Under the pieces are notes generated by a model, which ran no database searches, was not told where the DNA came from, and worked only from the letters and a program-made list of their open reading frames with translations. Of a stretch of 64,000 nt of DNA, positions 8,650-20,700 are shown piece by piece. Position 1 is the stretch's first letter, and each line of letters starts with the position of its first letter. This DNA is from Strigamia acuminata. Taxonomy: Eukaryota; Arthropoda; Chilopoda; Geophilomorpha; Linotaeniidae. A program made the position numbers and the translations under genes. The DNA is taken from assembly GCA_949358305.1 (NCBI GenBank), contig OX442317.1:13694991-13758990 (forward strand). Reading direction: 5' to 3'.

Positions 8650-11259
8650 ATTTCCTCACCATTCCTCCTATGCGCAACCATTCGAAAACATGCAAAACAA
8701 TTCGAGAAAACACACGCCAAAGAAGTTGATGCGCTAGATGATGGAATTTTCATGGATGACTTAACATCTGGAGGAGATTTTCCAGCCGACACGACGACAC
8801 ATTGCGAGAGGTTAAAAATGATTTTAGACAGCGGAAAACTTCCCCTTGTGAAGTGGGCGACTTGCAGTAAAGACGTCTTCGACAACTTGAAAAAAGAGGG
8901 ATTCCACATGCGGGGCGAAGAGTTTTCTAGTCTTGGAATCATTAAAATGCTCGGCATACTTTGGGACACAGAAAAGGACATGATAATGTTTAAAATACCG
9001 AAAATTGAAAAAATTCCGATTACGAAGCAAGAAGTTGTCTCATTTTTAGCATCAATTTTCGATCCCATGGGACTCTTGGCTCCTGTGATTCTTCAAATGA
9101 AATTGCTCATTCAAGCGATCTGGGCTCGGACGAAAAAATGGGATGAAAAGATTCTTGATTCGGAGAAAAAAGAAATTGAAGAATGGAATTTCGACATCCA
9201 ACAACTCAAGGAACTAAAAGTTCAACGTTGGTTAAATACTTATTCAAGTCAAGACATAACCCTAGAAGTTTTTTGTGACGCCAGCACAAAAGCATTTGGC
9301 TGCACGATTTTTGTCGTCAACGTGGAGGGCAAAAGAACATTGTTGTTAAGTAAATGCCGTATTGCGCCGGCCAAAAAAGTAACTCTTCCTCGACTCGAAT
9401 TAACAGCAGCAGTGGTTGGAGTCAGAATGACAAAATATCTGCTCGAGAACTTTCTTCCTGGATATCCTGTCACTGAAGTTCGTTACTACTCGGACTCCAC
9501 TATCACACTCGCCTGGATTAATTCTGACAAAAACGTGTGGAAGCCTTATGTCTCGAACCGTGTTCAGGAAATTATTTCCTTTTCCAAGCCTGAGCAATGG
9601 TCCCATGTGCCAACCGAATTCAACCCCGCAGACCTATTGACCCGTCCACACAACTCAAAAACATTGATGAACAACAAACTTTGGTGGGACGGAGTTGATG
9701 TATCAAAACTGGAAAAGAAAGAAATTCTACAGGAAAACCTACCCGATGAAGAGAGAAAAATAATTGTTATGACTATTCAAGTTAAAGAGAACTTTGTCTA
9801 CAAATTTTTCCGACGTTTTAGCAACTACAACCGACTTTTGAGAGTGTTTTCCTACATAATGAGATGGAAAAGTCAACTTGTTCGCGGTGAGCCCCTCTCG
9901 CCACTCGAGTTGGAGGCAAACCAACTGAAGATCCTAAAACTTTCGCAGAAATTACATTTTTTGGAGGAAGTTGAGGATGTGAAAAACAAAAAGGAATTAA
10001 GCAAACATTCCACTTTAAGGAATTTCGAGCTCTTTATTGACGAAAACGGATTACTTAGACTTCATAGCCGTTTGAAAAAATCTTTGTTGACATTTGATGA
10101 GGTCTATCCAATTATTTTACATTACGATAGTTGGATAACACGACTGTTGATTAGAAAAGCACATCTAGAACTACTTCACGGTGATATTAGTGAAACCCTT
10201 TATCACTTACGTGATCAATTTTGGATTATAAGAGGAAGGAAAACAATTCAAACAGTTATTCGAGAGTGTGCAATTTGCAGACGTGCTAAACTTGCGAGAA
10301 ATAACCCTTCTACTGGTGACCTTCCCACTGAACGTGTAACTCCAGCGGCTCCATTCCAACACACTGGAATTGATCATCTTGGACCCATTTATGTTGGCAA
10401 CAACAAAAAGGAACGGAAAAAGGTTTATATTCTTTTATTCACGTGCATGGTGACAAGAAGCCTGCACTTAGAAGTGTCCGAAGATCTTTCTGTTCCCAAG
10501 TTTTTGTTAGCAATGCGTCGATTTGGAGCTCGTTTTGGCTATCCTGCCAAAATATTCTCAGATAATAGCAAAACATTTGAACGCGGTAGTGTGGAGTTAC
10601 AATCATGGGGCAAGCTCATTGGTCACAAGGACATACAGACTTTCCTATCTGAAAAAAGAGTGTTATGGACTTTTATTCCACCACTGTCCCCCTGGATGGG
10701 AGGGGCATGGGAACGCCTTGTCCGTTCAGTTAAGGATAAACTTCGAAAAACTTTGCTTCGATATACCGTTGATTTGGAGACTCTTCAAACCTTAGCTTTG
10801 GAAATTAGTTCCGTATTAAATTCAAGACCTTTGTCCTACGTTCCCGACAGTGTAGATGGAGGCAGAATTTTGGCACCTGAAAATTTTATAACCGGTGGTT
10901 TACCAAAATACCTTATAAACAAAAAATTGAGTGCCATCAAAAAGACAGATTTAAGAAAATTAGACATTAAACGCAGACAGTTCATTTGGGAATTTTGGAG
11001 AGTGTGGAGAAAAAGTTACCTTATGCAATTGCAAAATTTTTACGAGACCAAAGGCGATAAAAATTTCAAAAACCCCAAAGTGAATCAGATCGTGTTGTTA
11101 GAAAAAATAGGAACAAATCCCTATTTTTGGCCACTTGCCCGGATAAAGGAGATTTTTCCCGGTGAGGATGGTTTTACTCGAGTCATTAAAGTAGTGCTAC
11201 CAGATGGACGTGAACTGAAAAGATCAGTTAAGCATGTGAGAGCTCTTGAACTGGACTGA
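8650..11259 (+). pseudogene. gag-pol: BEL/Pao gag-pol polyprotein, C-terminal part (split by copia insertion)
   Basis: The frame interrupted at 3868 resumes in phase at 8650 and runs 869 codons to the stop at 11257-11259. It starts at the SPFLLCATIR-like segment of RT, here SPFLLCATIRKHA. The RT active site is FMDDLTSGG at 8749-8775. RNase H follows (VFCDASTKAFG near 9269, RLELTAAVVG, SDSTITLAW). The integrase has an HHCC-like part (HGDISETL...CAICRRAK), the catalytic residues in GIDHLGP, FSDNSKTF and PWMGGAWERLVRS, and a C-terminal DUF5641-like region (PYFWPLARIKEIFPG). No stop or frameshift is seen. RNase H and integrase remain readable, but without gag and the front of RT this half is unlikely to act alone. 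No env-like frame follows. Confidence 0.93.
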
Positions 11260-11276
11260 TTTGTTTGAGCTCGTTG

Positions 11277-11326
11277 TGTTTTCTCTTCTCTGTTCTCTCG
11301 CCGGCAATTCGCTGTTGCAAGACAGC
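11277..11326 (+). other. Pyrimidine tract and boundary hairpin before the 3' LTR of A
   Basis: A pyrimidine-rich run (11277-11300) followed by ccggcaattcgc stands where a polypurine tract is expected. GCTGT (11311-11315) pairs with ACAGC (11322-11326), so the hairpin crosses the LTR start at 11313. The same arrangement occurs in B, C and D and, without the cross-boundary pairing, in F. Confidence 0.55.
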
Positions 11327-12870
11327 GTGGAAGAATTGTTGTGCTGAGATTGTGTCAATAATTATTACTAATTGCTTTGATTTGTTTAATTTTCCTTTAG
11401 TGTTTTATTTTTCATAATTAACTGATATTTTTCACTTTACAGGAATTTTGCCTTATTAAAATGTTTTTCACTGATTTTTATTGTCACTTTTCGATTTAAT
11501 GTAGTGTTATTACCTTGCTATTATTTTATTCGTGTCCTTTTGAGTGCATTTATGAACCTTTCTGTTAATTTTCCCTGATTTTGTGTTTATTGCGTGCAGT
11601 TCTAGTGTTTTCTTCGTTTTCTGGCATACATTTGCGATGCTAGATACGTCATTTTTCGGTTCCTAGCGGACTTTTGCTTCCGTCTTCTAACCTTTCGTTT
11701 TGTGCTTTAGAATTCATTTGGATTTCTTTTTACATTTGTTTCTGACTAATTCGAGTCTGATCTTTCTTTCTGGATGCATTAGAACTGCCCAAAATGCTTC
11801 GTTCGGTTGTTTCGAACGTTCGTTGTCGGCTGCCGTAAAAGCGCAGCCGAGAATGTTCGGTTCGATCAACATATTCGTATTTATTATACTTGTGTGTATT
11901 CATTCAGTATTTTGTGATGAGAATTAATAATTATTCTTGTATTTTAATCGATACTTTATTCGTTATTTACATTAAGTGCTTTTTATTCCAATTTCGAATT
12001 GTTTTAACGCTTTTGCAATGTTCGCCGGACGCCATGTTTGATCCAACACCTTTGTTATGTTCGCCGGTCGCCATGTTTGTCCCAAGCGACGATTACACAA
12101 TGTAACCGTTATTTTTGTATTTTATATCTTATAATTTGCATGTACTATTTCATTGCGTTATTATTCAGTGTGTATTCTTTGATAATTTTGTGTTTTTGTT
12201 GCGATCAAAATTCAAATGTAAACGTTAGGTCATTTTCGAAGCCTGTGATTGGCTATTTTCAATCCTTTCTTTCCGAGATCGTTTTTTGGCAAATATCTCA
12301 TTGTTTAACGTGTTTTTGGACATTGTTGTGATTATCTTTTTTGTTCACCGCATTCTTGTGGTCATTTCAATGTATTTCAATGTATTTTTAGTGCATTTTT
12401 AAGCAAATGCCAACTTTGCCGTGATCTTGTTTCCTCCGTTACCTTGGTAACGGAATCTTTTGTGTATCTGTATTTCGCCGCTATCGGCTTGGCGCGTGCC
12501 GTAATGGGTACTGCGCATGTGCGGTTCCCAAAGAACCAATGTAATTGATGTATTTTCATCACTCTTCTGTTTAACTTAGATTAAAGAAGTTGTTATTAAT
12601 TTTACTCCCGTTTCATGTTATTTAAGCAATGTGGCGCGAGTAGTTAAGCCTTTCCCTGGATTAGCAATTGATTCAGCACTCCATTGGATATTAATCAACG
12701 GTGTTCCCATCAATGCTCCATGCATTCAACAATAGTTTTCAGTGCGGATTTGTGTTCTCAGCGCGGTTTTCGTACGAATTTAACAATACGATCACTGAAG
12801 TTTTTAGAGGCGGGAAATTCAAATAGCCCCAACCCCATTCTTTTCTATTCGGTGTTGACAGACCGCAACA
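11313..12870 (+). repeat. 3' LTR of element A (1558 bp)
   Basis: Begins tgttgcaaga and ends gaccgcaaca, so the terminal inverted repeat is TGTTGC/GCAACA as in the other BEL LTRs. It contains a perfect 9-bp hairpin TCCGTTACC-tt-GGTAACGGA at 12435-12454 that is matched by covarying hairpins in the LTRs of B and C. It also shares the ttggcgcgtgcc block with them. No gene is seen in it; the short frames at 11700-12331 look like chance. Confidence 0.9.
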
Positions 12871-14078
12871 CCGTCTACTAAGGTTTAAACACTATTTCAG
12901 AACATTTAGAGACATTGGTCTTGTGGTGTTTGTGCTAAGTCAACTGTGATGAGATCAAAAGTCTATTTTCCCAAATCATTTCTTGGATGTTGCTAAAACT
13001 TACATTAAAACTTTCTACTAAGGTTTAAACACTATTTCAGAACATTCAGAGACATTGGTCTTGTGATGTTTGTGCTAAGTCAACTGTGATGAGATCAAAA
13101 GTCTATTCTCCCAAATCATTGCTTGGATGTTGCTAAAACTTACATTAAAGCTTTCTACTAAGGTTTAAACACTATTTCAAAACATTCAGAGACATTGGTC
13201 TTGTGATGTTTGTGCTAAGTCAACTGTGATGTCAAATGAGATCAAAAGTTTATTCTTTCAAATTATTGCTTGGATGTTGCTAACACTTACATTGAAGCCT
13301 TCTACTAAGGTTTAAACACTATTTCTAAACATTCAGAGACATTGGTCTTGTGGTGTTTGTGCTAAGTCAACTGTGATGAGATCAAAAGTCTATTCTCTCA
13401 AATCATTGCTTGGATGTTGCTAAAACTTACATTGAAGCCTTCTACTAAGGTTTAAACACTATTTCAGAACATTCAGAGACATTGGTTTGTGGTGTTTGTG
13501 CTAAGTCAACTGTGATGTCAAATGAGATCAAACGTTTATTCTTTCAAATTATTGCTTGGATGTTGCTAAAACTAACATTGAAGCTTTCTACTAAGGTTTA
13601 AACACTATTTCAAAACATTCAGAGACATTGGTCTTGTGATGTTTGTGCTAAGTCAACTGTGATGAGATCAAAAGTCTATTCTCCCAAATCATTGCTTGGA
13701 TGTTGCTAAAACTTACATTGAAGCCTTCTACTAAGGTTTAAACACTATTTCAGAACATTCAGAGACATTGGTTTGTGGTGTTTGTGCTAAGTCAACTGTG
13801 ATGTCAAATGAGATCAAAAATTTATTCTTCCAAATCATTGCTTGGATGTTGCTAAAACTTACATTGAAGCCTTCTACTAAGGTTTAAACACTATTTCAGA
13901 ACATTCAGAGACATTGGTCTTGTGATGTTTGTGCTAAGTCAACTGTGATGTCAAATGAGATCAAAAGTTTATTCTTTCAAATCATTGCTTGGATGTTGCT
14001 AAAACTTACATTAAAGCTTTCTACTAAGGTTTAAACACTATTTCAGAACATTCAGAGACATTGGTCTTGTGATGTTTG
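12871..14078. repeat. Satellite block S1 (140/147-bp monomers)
   Basis: About 8.5 tandem monomers. The word ctactaagg starts at 12875, 13015, 13155 and 13302, giving periods of 140, 140 and 147. The 7-bp difference is the presence or absence of tcaaatg after ctgtgatg. Each complete monomer has the palindrome gtttaaac. The block runs from the 3' LTR of A to the 5' LTR of D and continues in the same phase at 30809 after D. No coding potential. Confidence 0.97.
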
Positions 14079-14986
14079 TGTTGCTAGCAACCGCGATGGA
14101 TTTAATTTTAGCTGTTTTGTCTTACCAAAATGATTTGTTTTCTCTCGTACGTCGTTATTTGATTACTTCTTCTTTTGGGAGAATGACTGCTTGTTTGACG
14201 TTTTCGTAGCTGCGCGTTTAGTGGTTTAGCGCGGTTTCAGGTCTTCAAAAGCCTTGACTCGTGTCCAGCACACTTTCTCGATGTTTAGTTCTGACCGTTT
14301 CGTTGTCGTGTTTGCTGCACCAGGATGTAGGCGAGCCAGTGATGCGTTATCGGTCACTTCCGGTTTGGGGTTTTAGTTGTTTGTTCAGTATTTGGAGATG
14401 ATTTATGTTTTGATATAGTTTAAGTTCTTATACTAAGCTCGTATTAGTTGTTAATACGATCGATGCTGACATTTACTAATTTTGTTAGCATTAAGTTGAG
14501 TTTTGGCCTTGCCTCCTGCGTGAGGCATCTAGTGGCAAGGAGACGAAGTCTGTATTTTTCATTAAGTGTCGTTTACAAGTTTTTATTCGGATTCGATTGT
14601 TCACGAGATGTTTTGCTCGTGAATTATATACAGTTACATTGTTTAAGTCAGTTTATGTTTACATTTTGAAGTAAAGACATCGTTTGTTTTTATTATGTCT
14701 TTTCTGTTCTTTTTGAACTGGCCGCGCGCGCGCTATTAGATGTTCGATCGAGAATAGGCCTCGCCATGCCAGCAGTGTTTTCCCTTGAGCGTGAGCTCTT
14801 TTACAGACAGGTCAGCCACGTTCAGGCCATTAGAGTGGCCAAGTTGATGTCAGGCGCGAACGTCAAAGTCACGAAACGATCCGTGTCGTCGTTCGTGGAT
14901 CTCGAGGACGGTTTGGGCGGGCCGCGCCGACATTTCTCCCGCCTTCCGGCGCCATCTTTCACGGTCTTCTGGTGGCGCCAGAAACA
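14079..14986 (+). repeat. 5' LTR of element D (908 bp)
   Basis: Begins tgttgctagcaacc, which contains the 12-bp palindrome gttgctagcaac, and ends cagaaaca. It carries a perfect 8-bp hairpin TTCACGAG (14600-14607)/CTCGTGAA (14616-14623) next to a TATATA at 14625-14630, and a GC-rich run near 14721-14735. Transcription signals are likely here but not proven. Confidence 0.93.
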
Positions 14987-16058
14987 TTTTGGTGCCGTGA
15001 CCAGGATGGTCAAGGATCGAGTCGTCCGAACGAAGTAAAGTCGTCTGTGCGCCCGGTGGGTCGTTCGAATCGCGAAAAGGTTGGAAAGTCGTATTTTCGT
15101 CGTAATGGCGTCGTGTTTGCATCGAGTCGAGCCGCCATGAAGCCAGTATCGTGTCGTCGCCGAGTGAGGATTCGAAGGAGCCCAGCTGGTCGTTCGGGAC
15201 GTGGTGAACGAGGTCGCCGTAGTCGTCTGGTGCCCCGCTGCTTGGACGGGTTGAACAACGTCGTCAAGCGAGTGGATGTCCGCCAGGGGTCGTCTGCGCG
15301 TACCCGAAGATATCCGTAGTACACAACGCAATGGACTCTCATCTGAACTTTTCGTGTTTTTTATTTTGATTAAGTTATTTGTTTTTGTCGTATTTAATGC
15401 TTTATTCCGATGTTATTTAGTTTTGATTTTTGTGTAAAGTCGCAACTTCTTCTCTGGTCGAGATACGAGCTTACGTTAACGTTAGTGATGTTGCCCTCTG
15501 GTGGCTGTTTGCAGGAATTTTGCTTGTAAGCGATTCAGATGCGAATTTAGACAGTTTTTGATTAGTTTTTCGTATTTTTTGGGCTTCTAAAGCCAAGAGT
15601 TTGTTCGTTTCTCGACGAGATTTATTGCGGCTGGTGCCAAGCGCCGCTGTCTGTTTGTTTGCATATCGAAAGTGTGCTTTTGATTTTTTATTCTAAGTAT
15701 CTGAACGATTTGTTTGTTAAGATTAAGAGTGTTTTCTGCTGAGTGAAATTGATTGGTCGTGACCGTTTCTTTCTCGTTAGTCGAGTAGTTTCTTGTCGAG
15801 TTCCTCTTGCAAGGGAGTTTGAACCGAGTAGTTAGAAGTCACCTTGTCGGTGTGGGCGCTCGCCTGCACGGTTCGACTTAAATTGTCGTGCCGGTCAAGG
15901 CGAGAAAGGGGGTCAGAGAGCCATCAGTTTTGGTCAGAACTTTCTTTCTGGAGGGAAAGGTGAAGGGGAATCAAGTTGTCCCTGTTCTTAGTTTCTGTCG
16001 AAGTCGATTTTGCACGCCACGTGCGAAAGTTTAGTGAGAATCATTTGTCTCTCTCCAG
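14987..16058 (+). other. 5' internal region of element D (non-coding)
   Basis: Holds the primer-binding-like site at 14990-15007, a GC-rich stretch to about 15340, and then T-rich sequence to the insertion point of B. Open frames such as 14972-15319 (+) and 14822-15331 (-) overlap on opposite strands, one crosses the LTR edge, and neither resembles a known protein. No gene is supported. ccag at 16055-16058 is the left target duplication of element B. Confidence 0.7.
14990..15007 (+). other. Putative primer binding site, element D
   Basis: TGGTGCCGTGACCAGGAT starts 3 nt after the LTR. The first eleven bases are complementary to the 3' end expected of animal tRNA-His (UCACGGCACCA). This is the cleanest copy of the motif shared by all five BEL-type elements in the window. 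Confidence 0.65.
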
Positions 16059-17699
16059 TGTAGCGGTCAATCACACAGGACAGAAAAGAACTGAGCCATG
16101 GCGTTTTGAATCTCCCGCCAATCCACTCAAACGATCGTATAGTGAGGTTAGTACGTATACCGTGTGGAAACAGATTTAATTTGTCCCGAAATGCATTGGA
16201 GAATGAAGGAATCCCTGTAGAAACTACTGTTGAATGGTATCCAAGTGTCCGCTTAACCATTGACCAGTCTGGGAAAATGTTTGGCTACTCCCGACACATT
16301 GTAATGGCGACGAAAGTAAAAACTCCAGGAGATAACATAAAACAACTTATTTATTCGGAAGTAGAATGATAACTGACCAAATACACGAATGTACGTTGGC
16401 TAACAAAGAAAATGCACGTGCAAAACAATGGTCACGGCACGCGCCAAGGTAAAAAACACAATTGAGAAATTCCGTTGCTATGACAACGGAGAAAAATGAA
16501 ATACATTGAAGTGAGCGATTGCTCAAAAATGCATTAAAATCAAATTGCAATATGTCAAAATGACCACAAAGATGTCAGGAACATAAAAGTAAATGGTAAC
16601 AATGCTCAAAAACACTTAAAACAATGAGAAAATACAGAAAGAATCGATCGGGAAGCAGACGATCGGCTCAGCCAATCAGAATACAGCAAAGTTACGTAAT
16701 GCAAAGATTTGAATTTAAAACCTCACAAAATCACTGAAATGGTAAATAATATGCACTAAAATACAATGAAATGAAATAGTAAATGCAAAAGAAGTATTAA
16801 TAATACAATAGAATCGATTTAATAACGAAATTAGCGAATAAATCCAACATGGCGCCCGTACAACTCAATAAGAGCGGCAAAACACGACATTTGAATTCTG
16901 ACACAAGAATATAGCAAATACTAGGTAATGTTACTAATAAATACACTTAGGAAAAGTAATTTCCTTCAAAATAAAGCACTTTTAATAAGAATACACATGA
17001 AAATTAGTCTTGAAAGAAAAGAAACGATCGCGGACGGCAACGCATATGCGAGGTCCGTCACGATCGTTCGTACAGACAAAACGGCTGCTCCGGGAAAGAA
17101 ACTAAGTGCACAGATCGACAGATCACCCCTGAATTAGTCTAAAACAATATTAGGATCAATTCTAACGACAAGAATTCAATGAAAACGAAAGGTTAGAAGT
17201 TGGAGTCAAAACCGAACTAGATTTCGAAATATGACGTCACTCCAATTACACTAGTGAACTGTTTGACGACGGATGCACCCAATTTCACACGGAAACACAC
17301 AAAATGAATAGGAATTGATAATATAAGACAAATTCTTATAAATAACACTTGAAATGAATGCAATAGACAATGAAATATCATATTTTAATAAACAACAGTA
17401 TCATAAAACACTTTAATAGTTTTAATAATGCAAAAAATCCTGTAAAATAAGATTAAAATGTTATGCAAAATAAAACACACTAGAATAAGTCTATTTAAAC
17501 ACACAATACCCAAAATTCATGACAATATAAGAAAATAATGAACTAAAAGCTTTAATATGACACAAAAAACACCTGAAATGTAAGTCAAACTATTAGAAGC
17601 AAAATTTAACAACACTTTGAATATTTAATAGGACAATAAAATGGCAAATAAAAAGCAGTATCAATTTATATTCCACTCTGTTTGCAACAGGTTGCAACA
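16059..17699 (-). repeat. 3' LTR of element B (1641 bp)
   Basis: In element orientation it starts TGTTGCAACCTGTTGC and ends GACCGCTACA. A hairpin TCCGTTG/CAACGGA at 16471-16490 corresponds to hairpins in the LTRs of A and C. It is identical by eye to 25036-26676. No gene is seen; the small frames appear in both LTR copies. Confidence 0.94.
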
Positions 17700-17735
17700 G
17701 AGAATTGCCGGCGAAAGGAGAGAGAAGAGAGAACC
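17676..17735 (-). other. Pyrimidine tract and boundary hairpin before the 3' LTR of B
   Basis: Read on the minus strand, a run rich in TCTC (17716-17735) is followed by cgccggcaattctc and then the LTR. CTCTGTT pairs with AACAGAG across 17676-17702, and three of these bases (CTC) belong to the internal region, so the stem spans the LTR edge. Same layout as in A, C and D. Confidence 0.55.
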
Positions 17736-17754
17736 ACACACAAAGTCTTATTAG

Positions 17755-20700
17755 TCACTCTAGTTCAAGAGCTCTCACATGTTTCACTGATCTTTTTAAC
17801 TCTCTTCCATCGGGTAACACTACTTTGACAATTCTGATAAGACCATCATCACCGGGAAAAATTTCTTTTATCCTGGCAAGGGGCCAAAAATAGGGATTTG
17901 TTCCTATTTTTTCTAGTAGCACAATTTGATCCACTTTAGGATTTTTGAAGAACTTATCACCTTTGGTTTCGTAAAAGTTTCTCAATTGCATGAGATAACT
18001 TTGTTTCCAGATCTGCCAGAAATCCCATATAAATTTTCGTCGTTTTGTATCAAGTTTTCTCAAATCTGATTTTTTAATCGCACTAAGTTTTTTGTTTATT
18101 AAGTACTTTGGCATGCCTCCTGTTAAAAAGTTTTCAGGTGCCAAAATTCTACCACCATCAACACTGTCTGGGACGTAAGATAAGGGTCTTGAATTTAACA
18201 CTGAACTAATTTCTAAAGCCAAAGTTTGGAGAGTTTCCAAGTCAACTGTATAGCGAAGTAATGTTTTTCGAAGTTTATCCTTAACTGACCGGACGAGGCG
18301 TTCCCATGCCCCGCCCATCCAGGGGGACAGTGGTGGGATAAAAGTCCAAATCACTCTTTTTTCAGATAGGAAAGTCTGTATGTCCTTGTGTCCAATTAGT
18401 TTTCCCCACGATTGTAACTCCACGCTGCCGCGCTCGAAGGTTTTGCTATTATCGGAGAATATTTTAGCAGGATAGCCAAAACGTGCTCCGAATCGTCTCA
18501 TTGCAAGTAGAAACTTTTGAACAGAAAGGTCATCGGAAACCTCTAAATGTAGGGATCGGGTCACCATACATGTGAATAAAAGAATATAAACCTTTTTGCG
18601 TTCTTTCTTGTTAGTTCCGACGTAAATTGGCCCAAGATGGTCAATTCCCGTGTGTTGGAATGGAGCGGCTGGAGTTATACGTTCAGAAGGAAGGTCACCT
18701 GTAGAACGGTTGTTTCGTGCAAGTTTTTCACGTCTGCAAATTGCACATTCTCGAATAACTGTCTGAATTGTTCTCCTTCCTTTTACGATCCAATATTGCT
18801 CACGTAAACGGTATAATGTTTCGCTTATATCACCATGAAATAGTTCCAGATGCACTTTTTTGATCAACAATCTTGTTAACCAACTATCGTAAGGTAGAAT
18901 AATTGGATAAACCTCATCAAAAGTCAATAAAGATTTTTTCAAGCGACTACGAAGTCGAAGTAATCTGTCCTCGTCAATGAAAAGCTCGAAATTTCGTAGG
19001 GTGGAATGTTTACTCAGTTCTCGTTTGTTTTTCACATCCTCAAGTTCCTCAGAAAAATGCAGTTTCTGCGAAAACTGCAGGATCTTCAATTGGTTCGTCT
19101 CTAACTCGAGTGGCGAGAGAGGCTCATCGCGCAAAAGTTTGTTTTTCCACCTCAAAATATAAGAAAAAACTCCTAAAAGTCGGTTGTACTCACGGAAACG
19201 TTTGAAGAATTGACCAATAAAGCTTTCTTTAACTTGAATAGTCATCACAATGATTTTTCGTTCCTCTTCTGGAAGATTTTCTTGTATAATTTCCTTTTTC
19301 TCTAGTTTTGAAACATCAACTCCGAACCACCAAAGTTTATTGTTCATCAATGTTTTTGAGTTGTGTGGTCGAGTCAATAAATCAGCTGGGTTAAATTCTG
19401 TTGGTACATGAGACCATTGTTCGGGCTTGGTTGAAGAAGTAATTTCTTGAACACGGTTCGAGACGTATGGCTTCCACACATTTTTATCGGAATTGATCCA
19501 GGCTAAAGTAATGGTGGAGTCCGAGTAGTATCGCACTTCAGTGACTGGATAACCAGGAAGAAAATTCTCAAGCAGATACTTTGTCATTCTTACTCCTACC
19601 AATGCTGCAGTTAATTCAAGTCGAGGAAGCGTAATTTTCTTGGCTGGCGCAATACGGCATTTGCTCAACAGTAAAGTTCTTTTGCCATCCACATTGACGA
19701 CAAAAATTGAACAGCCAAATGCTTTCATACTGGCATCGCAGAAAACTTCCAATGTTATGTCCTGACCTGAATAAGTCTGTAGCCAACGTTGAACTTTTAA
19801 TTCCTTCAACTTCTGTATGTCGAGATTAAATTCTTCGACTTCTTTTTTCTCGGAGTCAAGAATCACTTCGTCCCAATTTTTTGTTCGAGCCCAGATAGCT
19901 TGAACAAGCAGTTTCATTCGAAGAACGACAGGTGAAATGAGACCCATCGGATCAAATATGGATGCCATAAATGAGACCACTTCGCGTTTCGTTGTGGGAA
20001 TTTTCTCTAACTTCGGGATTTTAAACATAATCATGTCGTCTTGTGTATTCCATAAGATTCCCAACATCTTGATGATTTGAAGGTCGTCAAAATTCTCACC
20101 TCTCATGTGAAAATTTTTTGATTGAAGATTTTCAAAGACGGTTCTGCTAGCGGTTGCCCATTTAACAAGGAGAAGTTTCCCGTCGTCTAGAATCATCTTC
20201 ACATTCTCTGCATGTGTCGTTGTATCGGCGGTGAAATCTCCTCCAGAAGTCAAATCATCCATAAAGATTCCGCTATCTAAAGCATCTACTTCTTTAGGAT
20301 GAGTTTCTTCAAATTGTTTCGCTTGTTTTCGTATCGTAGCACAAAGGAGAAATGGAGAAGATATTACCCCAAATGGTACGACAATCATCCTCAGAATTAG
20401 TATGTTATTCCACAGGTTTTGCCACGAATACGGTTGTTTGAAATAGTCACGAGTAACCCATAAGAAACGTAAGAAATTCCTATGTGTAGGGTTAATCAAA
20501 ACCTGAAGGAAAGCCTGCTTAATGTCTGCTATTACAGGGATGCAATATAGTCTAAATCTCACCAACACAAGAATTAAGTCTGGATTTAAAGATGGGCCAG
20601 GGTACAAGCACTCATTCAACGAAAGTTTTCCTTTTTTGGCAGACGATGCGTTGAACACGATCCTAAATTTTGTCGTATCCCGGTCCTCTTTCACAACAGG

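Larger units (their letters stand above)
267..12870 (+). mobile_element. BEL/Pao LTR retrotransposon, element A (interrupted by copia)
   Basis: A BEL/Pao element on the plus strand: 67-bp remnant of the 5' LTR (267-333), leader with primer-binding-like site, gag-pol in two parts (1242-3868 and 8650-11259), and a complete 3' LTR (11313-12870). The gag-pol frame is split only by a copia element at 3869-8649. The 5' LTR remnant shows no difference from the end of the 3' LTR. The 3' LTR ends directly against satellite at 12871, so A was inserted in the satellite. The left flank is not in the window, so its target duplication cannot be confirmed; by analogy it would be ccgt (12871-12874). Confidence 0.93.

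Noticed and set aside
12871-14078. Hammerhead ribozyme core in the satellite (ctgtgatgag resembles CTGATGAG)
   Set aside because: The conserved CGAAA box and matching stems are missing, and the core has an extra base pair of letters.
14822-15331. 169-codon minus-strand frame and overlapping plus-strand frames in D
   Set aside because: They overlap on opposite strands in GC-rich sequence, one crosses the LTR edge, and none shows a domain. Likely chance openness.
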